64,000 bases of DNA from positions 22,518-86,517 of the forward strand of contig NZ_LMOL01000024.1 in NCBI RefSeq assembly GCF_001424565.1. The letters are read 5' to 3'. Each line of letters begins with the position of its first letter. Positions within the stretch are counted from its first letter, which is position 1. Positions 8,043-17,400 of the stretch are shown piece after piece. The stretch comes from Arthrobacter sp. Leaf141. GTDB lineage: Bacteria; Actinomycetota; Actinomycetes; Actinomycetales; Micrococcaceae. The notes beneath the pieces were generated by a model. The model ran no database searches, was not told the origin of the DNA, and was given only the letters and a program-made list of their open reading frames with translations. Made by a program: the position numbers and the translations under genes.

Positions 8043-8888
8043 TTAAGCGCCGGCGGCGGCTTGGAGCCTGTCGAAATCCTGGGGGTAAAGATCCGGGAGG
8101 TTGGTTATCTTCTTGGAGAAACTGCCGGCCTGATAATGCCAGAGAAAACACACGAGCCGTGGTTGGCCGCCGATATCCATGGGGAAAATATTGTGCGCCG
8201 GGTCCGGCCGTCCGTCAGGTTCGTCGGTACCGAAACGGGTATATTGCGTCAGCAGCTCCGGATAGGCCTGTTGGAATGCCATGCGTGCCTTATCGCCGAC
8301 CACAACCACGAGTCCGGCCGATGTGGCACTGAGGATCCGCCCCATGTGAAGCGTGGAGCAGTGGAGGGCCGCTTCACGGACCCCTTGCTCCTTGTTCGAT
8401 TTGCAGTGCACGACCTCGGTCATAACAGCATCTTCATGCCAGATGGATTCCGGGCCGAGGATTGCCTGTGTCTGCCTCATGATCCAACCCCAATATGGCT
8501 CCTGGCTTCCCCGGCTGCCGTCTTCTTTCAAGTGTCTGCGGTTAACGACCCAGTTGTTTCTGGACGAGAAGCGACGGGTCATGAAGTCAGCGGTCGTATC
8601 GTCGTCCCAATCGACCGTGGGGTATTTCTCGGCGATGCGTTTGCTGGTCAGTTTGGCGTCCGGCCGACCCTCGCTGATGGCGGGGTTGGAGGACAGGAAG
8701 ACAACTTTGGCCTGTTCCAGATTTCCGGCCCATGCCTCCGGGACCTGGAAGGGACCCCCATAACTGTCCTGGGCAAGGACGACTTTGTGACAGGGATGAG
8801 GCCGACCGTCCGGCTGGGGATCGTTGACGCGGCCCAGCTCGGGGCATTGGGCGACACTTAGCGCGAGTTCCTTCAAATGCACCGGCAC
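8043..8888 (-). CDS. Uracil-DNA-glycosylase-superfamily-like protein
   Basis: A 281-residue protein with the order of UDG-fold elements: an early strand and loop AKVVFLSSNPAISEG (residues about 60-75; equivalent of the water-activating/phosphate loop), a central strand GLVVVVGDKARMAF (about 195-208), and a late loop VCFLWHYQAGSFSKK (about 250-265) in the place of the HPS leucine-loop motif. Key residues differ from families 1-6, so it may act on another modified base or be a non-canonical member. It heads a two-gene unit with the HhH-GPD-like gene and is divergent from the nuclease gene at 9053, 164 bp away. Confidence 0.6.
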   Translation of the reverse strand: MPVHLKELALSVAQCPELGRVNDPQPDGRPHPCHKVVLAQDSYGGPFQVPEAWAGNLEQAKVVFLSSNPAISEGRPDAKLTSKRIAEKYPTVDWDDDTTADFMTRRFSSRNNWVVNRRHLKEDGSRGSQEPYWGWIMRQTQAILGPESIWHEDAVMTEVVHCKSNKEQGVREAALHCSTLHMGRILSATSAGLVVVVGDKARMAFQQAYPELLTQYTRFGTDEPDGRPDPAHNIFPMDIGGQPRLVCFLWHYQAGSFSKKITNLPDLYPQDFDRLQAAAGA

Positions 8889-9052
8889 GTGCCACCCTCC
8901 GCTTCATTGGACCGAACGACCCCTCAAACTAGCACCCTCTACCGGCAACCCCGGCGCGCACCCGCCGGACGATCTCAGGCCCGGGCCATGTGGGATAGGT
9001 TCAATGCAGGAAGAACTACTGGCCCTGTCGGGTCACCAATGCCGGGAGCGCA

Positions 9053-9979
9053 ATGACGACAGCATGGGTAGTCCGCCAAGGGACTGGCGGCCGGAACGCA
9101 GAAGAGATGATCGAAGCCGGCTACATCGGGGTCGACTTCATCGGCGACTATGACATCAAGCCTCACCTTGGCCGCGGAGCCGAGGCCTTCCGGGGTGCGA
9201 TGAACAGCGTCTTCCTCAACATGTACCCAGACAAAAGCCGCATCTCGGCAGGCCTGTCCATGGGCAACCTCTGGTCGGCCTGCGAGGGCATCAGCGAAGG
9301 CGACCTTGTCCTTGCCCCGAAACCGGGTCGGTCCTACCAGTACGGAATCGTCACCGGGGAGTACGAGTATCATCCCGGCACTGAGCTTCCGCACCGGCGC
9401 CGGGTCGACTGGAAGGGATCCCTGAACAGGGACGACATGAGCCCCGCCTTGGCCTCCTCGGCCGGCTCGTTGATGACGGTCTTCCAGCTGACCGCGCACT
9501 CCCCAGAGCTGGCCACTCTCACGCAGCTGGCAGAGCCAGCTCAGCCGATCGCCCAAGCGATCTCCGCCCAGATCGAGGACCAGCTCGCGTTCCAGATGGA
9601 GAAGCAGCTGGAGGACTTCTTGGTCCATAACTGGCGAAACACCTCCCTGGGCCGGGAGTACGATATCTACGAGGAAGAGGGCCAGCCTGTCGGTCAGCAG
9701 TACCCTACCGACACCGGGCCCATGGACATTCTCGGGATCAGCAAGGACCGCACCAGTCTCCTCGTTGTTGAGCTGAAACGGGGACGAGCCAGCGATGCCG
9801 TGGTCGGCCAGATCCAGCGGTACATGGGGTTCGTTCAGGAAGCCCTGCTCGAACCCGGACAGAGCGTTGAGGGTGTCATCATCGCCCAGGAGGACGACCT
9901 AAAAATCCGTCGGGCGCTGTCAATTGCCAGAAACATCCGTTTCATGCGGTACAGGGTCGAATTCCACCTGGAATCCTGA
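9053..9979 (+). CDS. Nuclease with N-terminal PUA/EVE-like reader and C-terminal NucS/DUF91-type PD-(D/E)XK domain
   Basis: A 308-residue protein. The N-terminal 130 residues (WVVRQGTGG, YIGVDFIGDYD, LWSACEGISEGDLVLAPKPG, YGIVTGEYEYHPG) follow the layout of beta-barrel domains found in Mrr-like restriction proteins that may read modified bases. The C-terminal part (about 180-300) is a NucS-type core: EKQLEDFLVHNW (Glu), GPMDILG (Asp), LLVVELKRG (Glu-x-Lys) and QIQRYMGFV (Gln). It is divergent from the two glycosylase-like genes and could cleave DNA at abasic or modified sites they create; this link is inference. It differs from chromosomal mismatch nuclease NucS in its N-terminal domain. Confidence 0.75.
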   Translation: MTTAWVVRQGTGGRNAEEMIEAGYIGVDFIGDYDIKPHLGRGAEAFRGAMNSVFLNMYPDKSRISAGLSMGNLWSACEGISEGDLVLAPKPGRSYQYGIVTGEYEYHPGTELPHRRRVDWKGSLNRDDMSPALASSAGSLMTVFQLTAHSPELATLTQLAEPAQPIAQAISAQIEDQLAFQMEKQLEDFLVHNWRNTSLGREYDIYEEEGQPVGQQYPTDTGPMDILGISKDRTSLLVVELKRGRASDAVVGQIQRYMGFVQEALLEPGQSVEGVIIAQEDDLKIRRALSIARNIRFMRYRVEFHLES

Positions 9980-10065
9980 GGGACTCTTCCCCGCGGGGTG
10001 TCCAATACGACAACAACAGCAGCGAGGGCTGAACCGCACTCAGGGGTTAACTCGGAGGTCGCCCG

Positions 10066-10944
10066 TCACCAATCTGCGTGGAACGAAAAGTCCCGGCTGG
10101 ACGACTTGCAGGCCGGCTTTCGACGAATGAAGCTTGCCCCTGAATGCAAAGGATCTTTGGAGTGGATCCCCCGCACGGCTTTGGCCTTGCCGACCATGTC
10201 ACAGGCGATGTGAACGGCCATTGCGATGGCTGATTCATCCGATGTGAGTCGACCGCTGAGAACCTTCGATGTGCCGTCGTCATCGAACTCAAAAAGTGTC
10301 AGATATTGGCGTGCCCAACGCTTTCCGTGAGCCGCGGCCGAGCAAATCTGCCACATCAGGGCGGCACCAAAAACATCGAAGTGCTCCGACACTTCCTGAA
10401 TGATTACTAAAGGACCTGGCGGACGTTCCTTGGCCTCCTGATTCTTCCAGCCGTGTCTGGAGAGACAGCTGTCAAAAGTCCCTAGTCGGACTTCGTCGTG
10501 CCCTGCATCCGGATCATCGGTTGTGTTTGCTCGCTTCAAATCGTTCAGATCGGCAAATTCGAGTCGCAACGACCGTCGCGCTACCTCACGAGGTGCCTCT
10601 GGTTGGAGGATCCAGAGCGCCGTAGATGCGCTCTCAACTGCGGCCCGGACAAGGGTGTACGGGGCGAAAGTATGTTGAGCCCCAGTCTGATCCATCAGCA
10701 TTTTCAGGCCGTGCAAGTGGTCCACTGCGGTGTGGAGGAGATACCCGACATGATGAGAAGCCTGGAAGGGTTCAGTCATCGCATCCACGATGCCGAGTAG
10801 AGAGCCCGGTTTCGCCTCGACTGAACTTATGCCTTCATCCTGCCAACGGCTAATTTCTGCGAAGTCAGTTCGCAACGATGCCCATGCTTGTTCTGACTCG
10901 GATTCGGATAACCGGCGGCCGAGCCCCGACTTGGTTTCACTCAA
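10066..10944 (-). CDS. Unrecognised protein downstream of the restriction-like operon
   Basis: A 292-residue soluble, mostly helical protein. A segment near residues 95-130 (YTLVRAAVESASTALWIL, then REVARRSLRLEF) and a later ICSAAAHGKRWARQYL resemble helical DUF5677/HEPN-like hypothetical proteins, but I cannot assign a family with confidence. No HEPN RxxxxH motif is certain. It lies 128 bp downstream of the PLD-helicase gene on the same strand, so it may be the third gene of that operon or an independent cargo gene. Confidence 0.5.
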   Translation of the reverse strand: MSETKSGLGRRLSESESEQAWASLRTDFAEISRWQDEGISSVEAKPGSLLGIVDAMTEPFQASHHVGYLLHTAVDHLHGLKMLMDQTGAQHTFAPYTLVRAAVESASTALWILQPEAPREVARRSLRLEFADLNDLKRANTTDDPDAGHDEVRLGTFDSCLSRHGWKNQEAKERPPGPLVIIQEVSEHFDVFGAALMWQICSAAAHGKRWARQYLTLFEFDDDGTSKVLSGRLTSDESAIAMAVHIACDMVGKAKAVRGIHSKDPLHSGASFIRRKPACKSSSRDFSFHADW

Positions 10945-11072
10945 CGACTAAACTTTCCCGTGGAAGAAGTGTTTGAAGGTTGCTACTGCCACTTTCCCGG
11001 CTGATCGTATAAATGGAACACAAGATCAGCCGCGGAGCTATTACCGGCTCAATTAACAATCCGTTCGACCCT

Positions 11073-14000
11073 CTAGTGATAATCGCCGACAAAATCTCGC
11101 TGGTCTTCCGGCCTGCCGTGATCTTCCGACACTAGGGCCAACCAGGTGACGAGACGAATATCATCCATGCCGATTTCTGGCAGAGGATCCGGCAGAGGTG
11201 CGGGTTTCAAGCGAAGCTGTTCAGCTTTGTTCCTTATAGCGATGACCCGTGATTCGTCTGTTGAATAATCAGCACTGTTGAGGATGGTTCGGAGCTCGCG
11301 CTGGATTACGTTGCTGTACGGGGTCTGAAGGGCCTGATAAAGGGTCTCTTCCTCGGCGCCTAACACATGCCCATGGGCTCGTACGAATGCAGCGACATCG
11401 CGCATGGTCTTAGGAATCTGCGGGGCTGTATTGCGGGGATCGGAGCGGAACAGCCAGTCCTTTAGGATATCTCCTCGGGCTGCCGTCCAAGCGTCATAGA
11501 CTTTGTTCTGCGCGTTCCCCGACAGGTACTGGGGCTCCTCTGCCGTAGGAGGCATCGTGTAGGACAGAGCGGAAATGGTGTCGCGGACCACCGTCGGATT
11601 TCCCTCTGCGTCCCGTTCCACGTCGAAATCTGGGGAGCAGGGTACGTAGCGGAACCAAGGCTGTTCGTGATCACCGATTCGTGCACAGAATACGAACCCG
11701 TTCATAGGGGCCTTCATTCCGGTGCCCGAACCCCAAGGCAAGGAAAGCACGTGCTCTTTGACCGCGTCGCTCTGGAAAGCCGTGGACAGGCGCTGACGGA
11801 ACTCCTCACCGGACAGCCCCCCGAGCCCACCGGACTCGAAGACAAGTGATTCCTCTTGCCGAAGCTGCTCAATGATTTCCCGGGTCTCAGTAATGACATT
11901 TTCCGAGCCATCGATTCCAGGCAGCACCTTTCCAACGCCCACGGACGCAGCCTGTTTCAGTTTTCTATGGAGGATCTCCTCAAGATTGAGGAAGGCATCG
12001 AGTTGTTCATCCGGGAAGAAACAGTGCATGAAGACTTCGTCGTGCGAGGAACCGATCCGGTCTATACGCCCGTGTCGTTGAACGAGCCTCATCGGGTTCC
12101 AAGGCAGATCGTAGTTAATGATGTGCTTGGCCTGCTGCAGGTTCACACCCTCGGCCAAGACATCGGTGCTGACCACCACGTCGTACAGGTCGTCAGCAGC
12201 TCCGTTGCACACCGAGTCGGGGGCGAAGTTTGCGATAAGTCTGTCTCGGTGTTGGGGTGCGTCTTTACCGGAGATTCTCACTATGCGATCCCGGAATACA
12301 TGGAGCTCCCCGGTGTCATTTATTCTTTCCACTAGCTTGTTATAGATGTAGTCAACCGTGTCCGAAAAGTAGGAAAACACGATGACTTTTCGCCGATTGC
12401 GCTGGTCTGATGGTGAAACTCCCTGCTCAGCTGATTTTCGAGCGATTGCAGAGAGCTCCTTGACTAAAACCTCAATTTTGTCATCTTTCCCAGCATCTAG
12501 GACGACAGCAGACGCGTGGATGGAATTTAGGATGCTCAGATCCTCTTTCACATGAGCGTGAAGGGTTTCATAGCTGTAAAGGGAAACAGGTGAGGCGTCA
12601 GCGGTGTCGTCGTCCATGAGATGAGATAAATCGTCGAAGTCACTTGTCGACCACTCCTTCAACGCATCTCCACGTAGCACCCACCCTCGTTCCAGGGCGG
12701 CGAGGAAGTGTTCATGCGACTCGATCATTGCCTCGACCGTCTTGCGGAAGGCATGTCCACTGGACTCGAATCGCTTTAGCAGTCCAGATCTTAGGAGGCC
12801 AGCATTTTGCGTTTCGTATGTTTCCGAATCGCCTGTCAGTAGGTACTGGGACTGCGTGTATCTGGCCATTCTCAATCGACCGTGGGAGTGGTCGTCTCCA
12901 GTATCGTGATTCGGGCCCCCGGCAAGCGCAGTGGTTAGCTGCTCGAATATCCCAGGAACGTCCTCCGCTAGTGCATAGTCGAGCCGATTCACCGTGCAGG
13001 TCGGAAAGGTTATCGTTTGCCTGACGCCGTTTACGACGATGTAATCGCCGGCGTAGTGATTCTTGACGAATCGGCGCGTTCTTCGAACGGCGACCTGTTC
13101 TAGCACTGTAAATAGGGAATCTGGGTTCAGGTCGTCGGGATCCATTGCGTTGGCGTTCTTGAAGTATTTCGACAGGCTGGGCACACCGTCGGATGCAAAG
13201 GCAGCATCGGAGGTCTGAAAGAATGAAATAAGGTTATACAGATCGAACAGGCTGTTGTTTACGGGTGTGGCGGTGAGCATGACTAGGTCTTTGGCTATGT
13301 CCCCCGCGAGCAGGGTTTTCATTGCCTCGGATCGCTGTGTCCCAGCAGACCGGAGGTTGTGAGCCTCATCGACGATGACTAGAGCGAACTCGTCGAGACG
13401 TTGACGAATGGTCTCGAGCGTCTCGGAGTTTTCGATGTTCCTAATAAGTTCTTCGTACGACATAACTTCCGCAGGAAGATTTTCGCGCAGGAGGAAGGGC
13501 TTCCAAGTGGAGTCTCGCAAGGACGCCGGGCAAACAATTAGGACCTTCTGCCGCCTGTTGATGGCTGCTTCGTAGAGAAGCTCACCTGCCACATAGGTCT
13601 TACCCAAGCCCACCTCGTCAGCAATAATCACCCCTCCCCTGGAAGCGAGTATTCGCTTGGCTCGCCAGACGCCGTCTGCCTGAAAGCCAGTTAGCCCGAG
13701 ATTAGACGTTTTACGGTCTACACCTTCTTCTTGGTCGCCATAGAGTTCATACAACATGCGCAAGTGGACTGACCAGGGGCTATGAGGCGACCAAATCTCC
13801 TGATAGTGCCGCGCTAAATCGTATTCGCTTGATTCCTCCCATAGATCATCGAACCACTCGACGGACTTTTGCAGAGAGTCGGATTCGTATCTGCCAAGGT
13901 TGAGTTCATTGTTTAATGCCAGGCCGGCGTATGTGAAATTGCTCGAACCGGCAACTATTCCCTGGGGATGTCCGCGTTCGCCGCTCTCCGTTGTGGATTC

Positions 14001-14462
14001 CAGGATGTAAGCTTTTCCATGCAAAAACCCTCGTTCAAAACGGCGCACCTCAACTTTCGCACTGATGAGCCATTGAACTAGGGCTCTTGCATTGGAATGC
14101 TCCTCCACAGTGAATCCAAGCAAGTTCCGGTCTTGACTGAGACGCTCTTCGTGCCTAATGACGGCATCCCGGACGTGCTGGGGGATGCCTCGGCGTGACC
14201 TTTTTTCCGTTAGCCGTCTTACTCTTGGAGCGACGTCCTCCATCTGCGGTTCGGCTCCGAGTAGAAGCCGAACGCGAGAAGCTGACTTAAGCTCCTCGGC
14301 CAGCAGGTTGAAACCAGCAACGTTGAAGTAGGCCGAGGCGATGGAAATTGCTCCCTCGCGTGCCCCCGTGTGGCGGAGACTTGCAAACATGTCCTTTAGA
14401 CCGTCCGCGACCGTTTCCGAGGTCTCGCGGCTATTGGTAAGGAAGTCCGGTTTTCCGTTCAT
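11073..14462 (-). CDS. PLD-nuclease/SNF2-type helicase of a restriction-modification-like system
   Basis: A 1129-residue protein. Residues 1-200 carry a phospholipase-D-type nuclease domain with FLHGKAYIL (His148-x-Lys150) and GSSNFTYAG (172-180), the HxK...SxN signature. A SNF2/DEAD helicase follows: DEVGLGKTYVAG (Lys288), VIVDEAHNL (365-368), MLTATPVNN (397-403), later VIVFSYFSDTVDYIY and the arginine-finger box RHGRIDRIGS. The last 300 residues are unassigned. Its ATG overlaps the stop of the methylase gene by 4 bp (ATGA at 14459-14462), so the two are translationally coupled. The likely role is ATP-driven translocation and cleavage of unmethylated DNA. It resembles DISARM DrmD-type helicases in part, but fused to a PLD nuclease. 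Confidence 0.8.
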   Translation of the reverse strand: MNGKPDFLTNSRETSETVADGLKDMFASLRHTGAREGAISIASAYFNVAGFNLLAEELKSASRVRLLLGAEPQMEDVAPRVRRLTEKRSRRGIPQHVRDAVIRHEERLSQDRNLLGFTVEEHSNARALVQWLISAKVEVRRFERGFLHGKAYILESTTESGERGHPQGIVAGSSNFTYAGLALNNELNLGRYESDSLQKSVEWFDDLWEESSEYDLARHYQEIWSPHSPWSVHLRMLYELYGDQEEGVDRKTSNLGLTGFQADGVWRAKRILASRGGVIIADEVGLGKTYVAGELLYEAAINRRQKVLIVCPASLRDSTWKPFLLRENLPAEVMSYEELIRNIENSETLETIRQRLDEFALVIVDEAHNLRSAGTQRSEAMKTLLAGDIAKDLVMLTATPVNNSLFDLYNLISFFQTSDAAFASDGVPSLSKYFKNANAMDPDDLNPDSLFTVLEQVAVRRTRRFVKNHYAGDYIVVNGVRQTITFPTCTVNRLDYALAEDVPGIFEQLTTALAGGPNHDTGDDHSHGRLRMARYTQSQYLLTGDSETYETQNAGLLRSGLLKRFESSGHAFRKTVEAMIESHEHFLAALERGWVLRGDALKEWSTSDFDDLSHLMDDDTADASPVSLYSYETLHAHVKEDLSILNSIHASAVVLDAGKDDKIEVLVKELSAIARKSAEQGVSPSDQRNRRKVIVFSYFSDTVDYIYNKLVERINDTGELHVFRDRIVRISGKDAPQHRDRLIANFAPDSVCNGAADDLYDVVVSTDVLAEGVNLQQAKHIINYDLPWNPMRLVQRHGRIDRIGSSHDEVFMHCFFPDEQLDAFLNLEEILHRKLKQAASVGVGKVLPGIDGSENVITETREIIEQLRQEESLVFESGGLGGLSGEEFRQRLSTAFQSDAVKEHVLSLPWGSGTGMKAPMNGFVFCARIGDHEQPWFRYVPCSPDFDVERDAEGNPTVVRDTISALSYTMPPTAEEPQYLSGNAQNKVYDAWTAARGDILKDWLFRSDPRNTAPQIPKTMRDVAAFVRAHGHVLGAEEETLYQALQTPYSNVIQRELRTILNSADYSTDESRVIAIRNKAEQLRLKPAPLPDPLPEIGMDDIRLVTWLALVSEDHGRPEDQRDFVGDYH

Positions 14463-17400
14463 GCGCGCACTCTCTCCTGTGCTGAAGACCGGTACTGCTC
14501 TAGAACTGCGCGGAGTTGATTGGAGTAATCCCAGCCCTTGTGGAAAGTGGCGTAGATGTATTCGACGTCTGCGGCGCTGAGTCCATAGGCCAAGGCGGTC
14601 AAGGCCTCGATTCTGTTCGTCATGGCTGTCGACTCCTCAGGAGATATGTGACCTGTCTCGGCGCCGCACGCTGCAGCCCACTCTTGGTATCTGTCGTCAA
14701 CCGCTGCGAGTCGACCGGAGAGTGTGGCGAGCTCCTTCCACACCGGGTCATCCCTATCGGGGCGGGGTACAGGGCAACTGGAAACGAAGCCGACCTGGAC
14801 GTTCATTTCCACGAATCTTCGGACGTACCAGTCAAAAATCACCGTGGACATCACGGCCGCCAAGAAAGCTTCGTCCAACTCATCTCCGGCCTTGCGGTAA
14901 AGGTAGGGAGCAGCGTTGGTCAGGAAAACATTGGGAGGGACTATGCCCGAACGCATGGTTCTCGTGTCCGTGTTTCGGCCGACACTGCTATATGCAATTC
15001 GCGGTCGGAAGCACGGTAGCGTTTCATCGGCGGACAGCTGGGCTGGCGTTAGTCCGTGGAAGGCAGATCGTGCCAGCCTGGCTTGATTCCATCGCTTCTT
15101 CTTGAGATGGGCAATTGCTTTCTGGGCATCGGTCTCGCACACGATGTCGCCTGCGTCAGGATTCCAGTATGAGAAACTTGCTCCGGTTAAGGTGGGCCAG
15201 TTTGGCCCATGCTCGACGCGCGTGGAGTAAACCGCCCGGTCAGTGCTGACGTCGAACTCTCGCACAGGTTGAAATTGCCACGCCCCTGGCGCTGATAGCG
15301 GTGCATGTTCGAGATACTTGGCAATGACTCGCACTCCAGTGCTGCTGGGGAGCACCGGCAGGGCGACGTCCTCATTGGCAAGGATAGCTCTGGCAGATAG
15401 CTCTGCACTGCCCGATCTTCCTGCCTTGAACTCGTCAAGGGAATAGAAGGGACCAGCGAGCCGAATGACGCCGGCTAGATCGGGCGTCTTACGGGCGGCT
15501 ACGAGAGCAAACGTGTACCGGGCCTCTACGTCGTCAAAGACCCATTTCTTATCGTTGCCCAAGGTGACAATGGATGAGAACTCTCCATTGGTGAGTACCT
15601 CACGGCGCCACTGGGAGCATCCGCCGACCTGGAGAATACTGCGAGGAAAAACTACTCCCATATATCCGTCTTGGCGCAAGGTCTGCCACATTCTCCATGA
15701 GAAGGCCTTGTAAAGGTCGGGATCCCCGGTCCCAAGCTGTGGAAACTGGCCGCACAACAGCACCTTGCGAAGTCTGTGGGCGGAGACCTGTTCTGCTTCA
15801 TACTCGGCAACGAGGTCCGGACGATCATTCTGCAGCTGGGTTAGCCGGTCCTTGTAGGCCTGGCCCTTCAGTCCCAGGAGCCCTGGGCTATGTTTCTGCC
15901 AGAACTTATCGACGGCGACGGTTATTTCTTCCCATGGAGGGTTTCCAATTACGCAGTCCCACCCTGGTCGGTCGCGCATAAACACCTCTGGGAAGGCGAG
16001 CGGGAAATGAATCGGGTTGAGCTCGGAAACAAGCTGTTGCGTCGAACCGCTGCGGCCGATGGTTACCGCATCCTCCACAGACATGGGGTAGGCGGCTTCG
16101 CCTAGGCGGACTGCGAGAGCGCCGTCCAAAATGGCATTGGCAGATCTTGCCTCGTCGAGGGCGCGTTCGTAGGCCGCCTGTGCTTCATGAACCTCGGCTT
16201 TGGTGGCTTCACTCGTTACTCCAATGCGAACTATCGCTTGCCGCGCCGAATGCAAGTCGTCTCTGATCGCGTCGATGATGTAGTCGCTTTGGCCATGCTT
16301 TGACGTAATGACCTTCTTCCCCTTTGCCGGGGGGGTGAAGATCTCTGTGAGTTCCTCCAGTGAAGCGATACCTGTGAGGCTGTTCCCGTGAACAAGCGTG
16401 TGATTGAGACTAGACATTGGTAAACCCGGGACAAATGTATGGATCCACAGGGCCAGCTTGCCAAGTTCCACGGCCATTTCGTTGACGTCCATCCCGTACA
16501 GGCAGTGTCGGGCAATTTGGCGTCGGAGCAGGGCTGTGTTGTCTATTTCCAGGGTGGAAGTGCCCACCGACTTGGCCGCAACTGCGTGCAGGCGCTCCAG
16601 TTCCTTGGTTACCGGACCGATTTGGTGCACTGAAAGGAACGACCGGAACCTCGCCTCGATCCGGTCAAGTGCCGCAACAAGGAAGTGTGCAGAACCCATC
16701 GTCATGTCTGCGACTCTGAAGTCAAAGAACTTCTTTGCAGCTCCCGCCTCGTTGTTATTCGCTAGGAGTACCTCAACGTCATTGAGATGCCTGTTGATGG
16801 CCGGTTCGAGGGAAACGTCCAGAAGATGCTCGACAGCAAAGGCCTTCGTGAAGAACGAACCGGTAGATTTTCGTTTTCCGGACGTGTTGTGGAAGTAAGG
16901 CTCACCCGTTTTAACAACGACCGAATCGCGGGGGCCCGCCGGCCTGTAAACGTCATTGACGTCCAGCGTGAGATCGACATCGGCAACAGCTAGGGAAGAT
17001 TCAAGAAGACCCTCGTAAATTGTGCCGAACTCTCTCACTGACAGGGATCGGAAATCGACAGGTCCGACAGTCCCGTCGGATCCCTTATCGACCAGCAGTG
17101 CCTTCAGGACAGGGGTGAGCTGAGAATCGCTTAGTTGCAGTTCCTCGACCACGAGACCCATAGGACTTGTCGTTGAGAACAGCCCTCCGTTGTATGCGGG
17201 AATCTCCCACGCGTCGTTGCCGTTGTCGATGCTATCCCAAACCAGGCGTAATCTTTGCCACACGTCTGAATGCTCGGCGCCAATGCCGTCCTCCGTTAAC
17301 TTCTGCGCCAGTGTCTTTAGGGAGAACTTCGTATACTCATCGTTCTCGCCATGGGGAAGTAACGCACGGTCCTCCGCATATGCCACGAATAGCAATCTGA

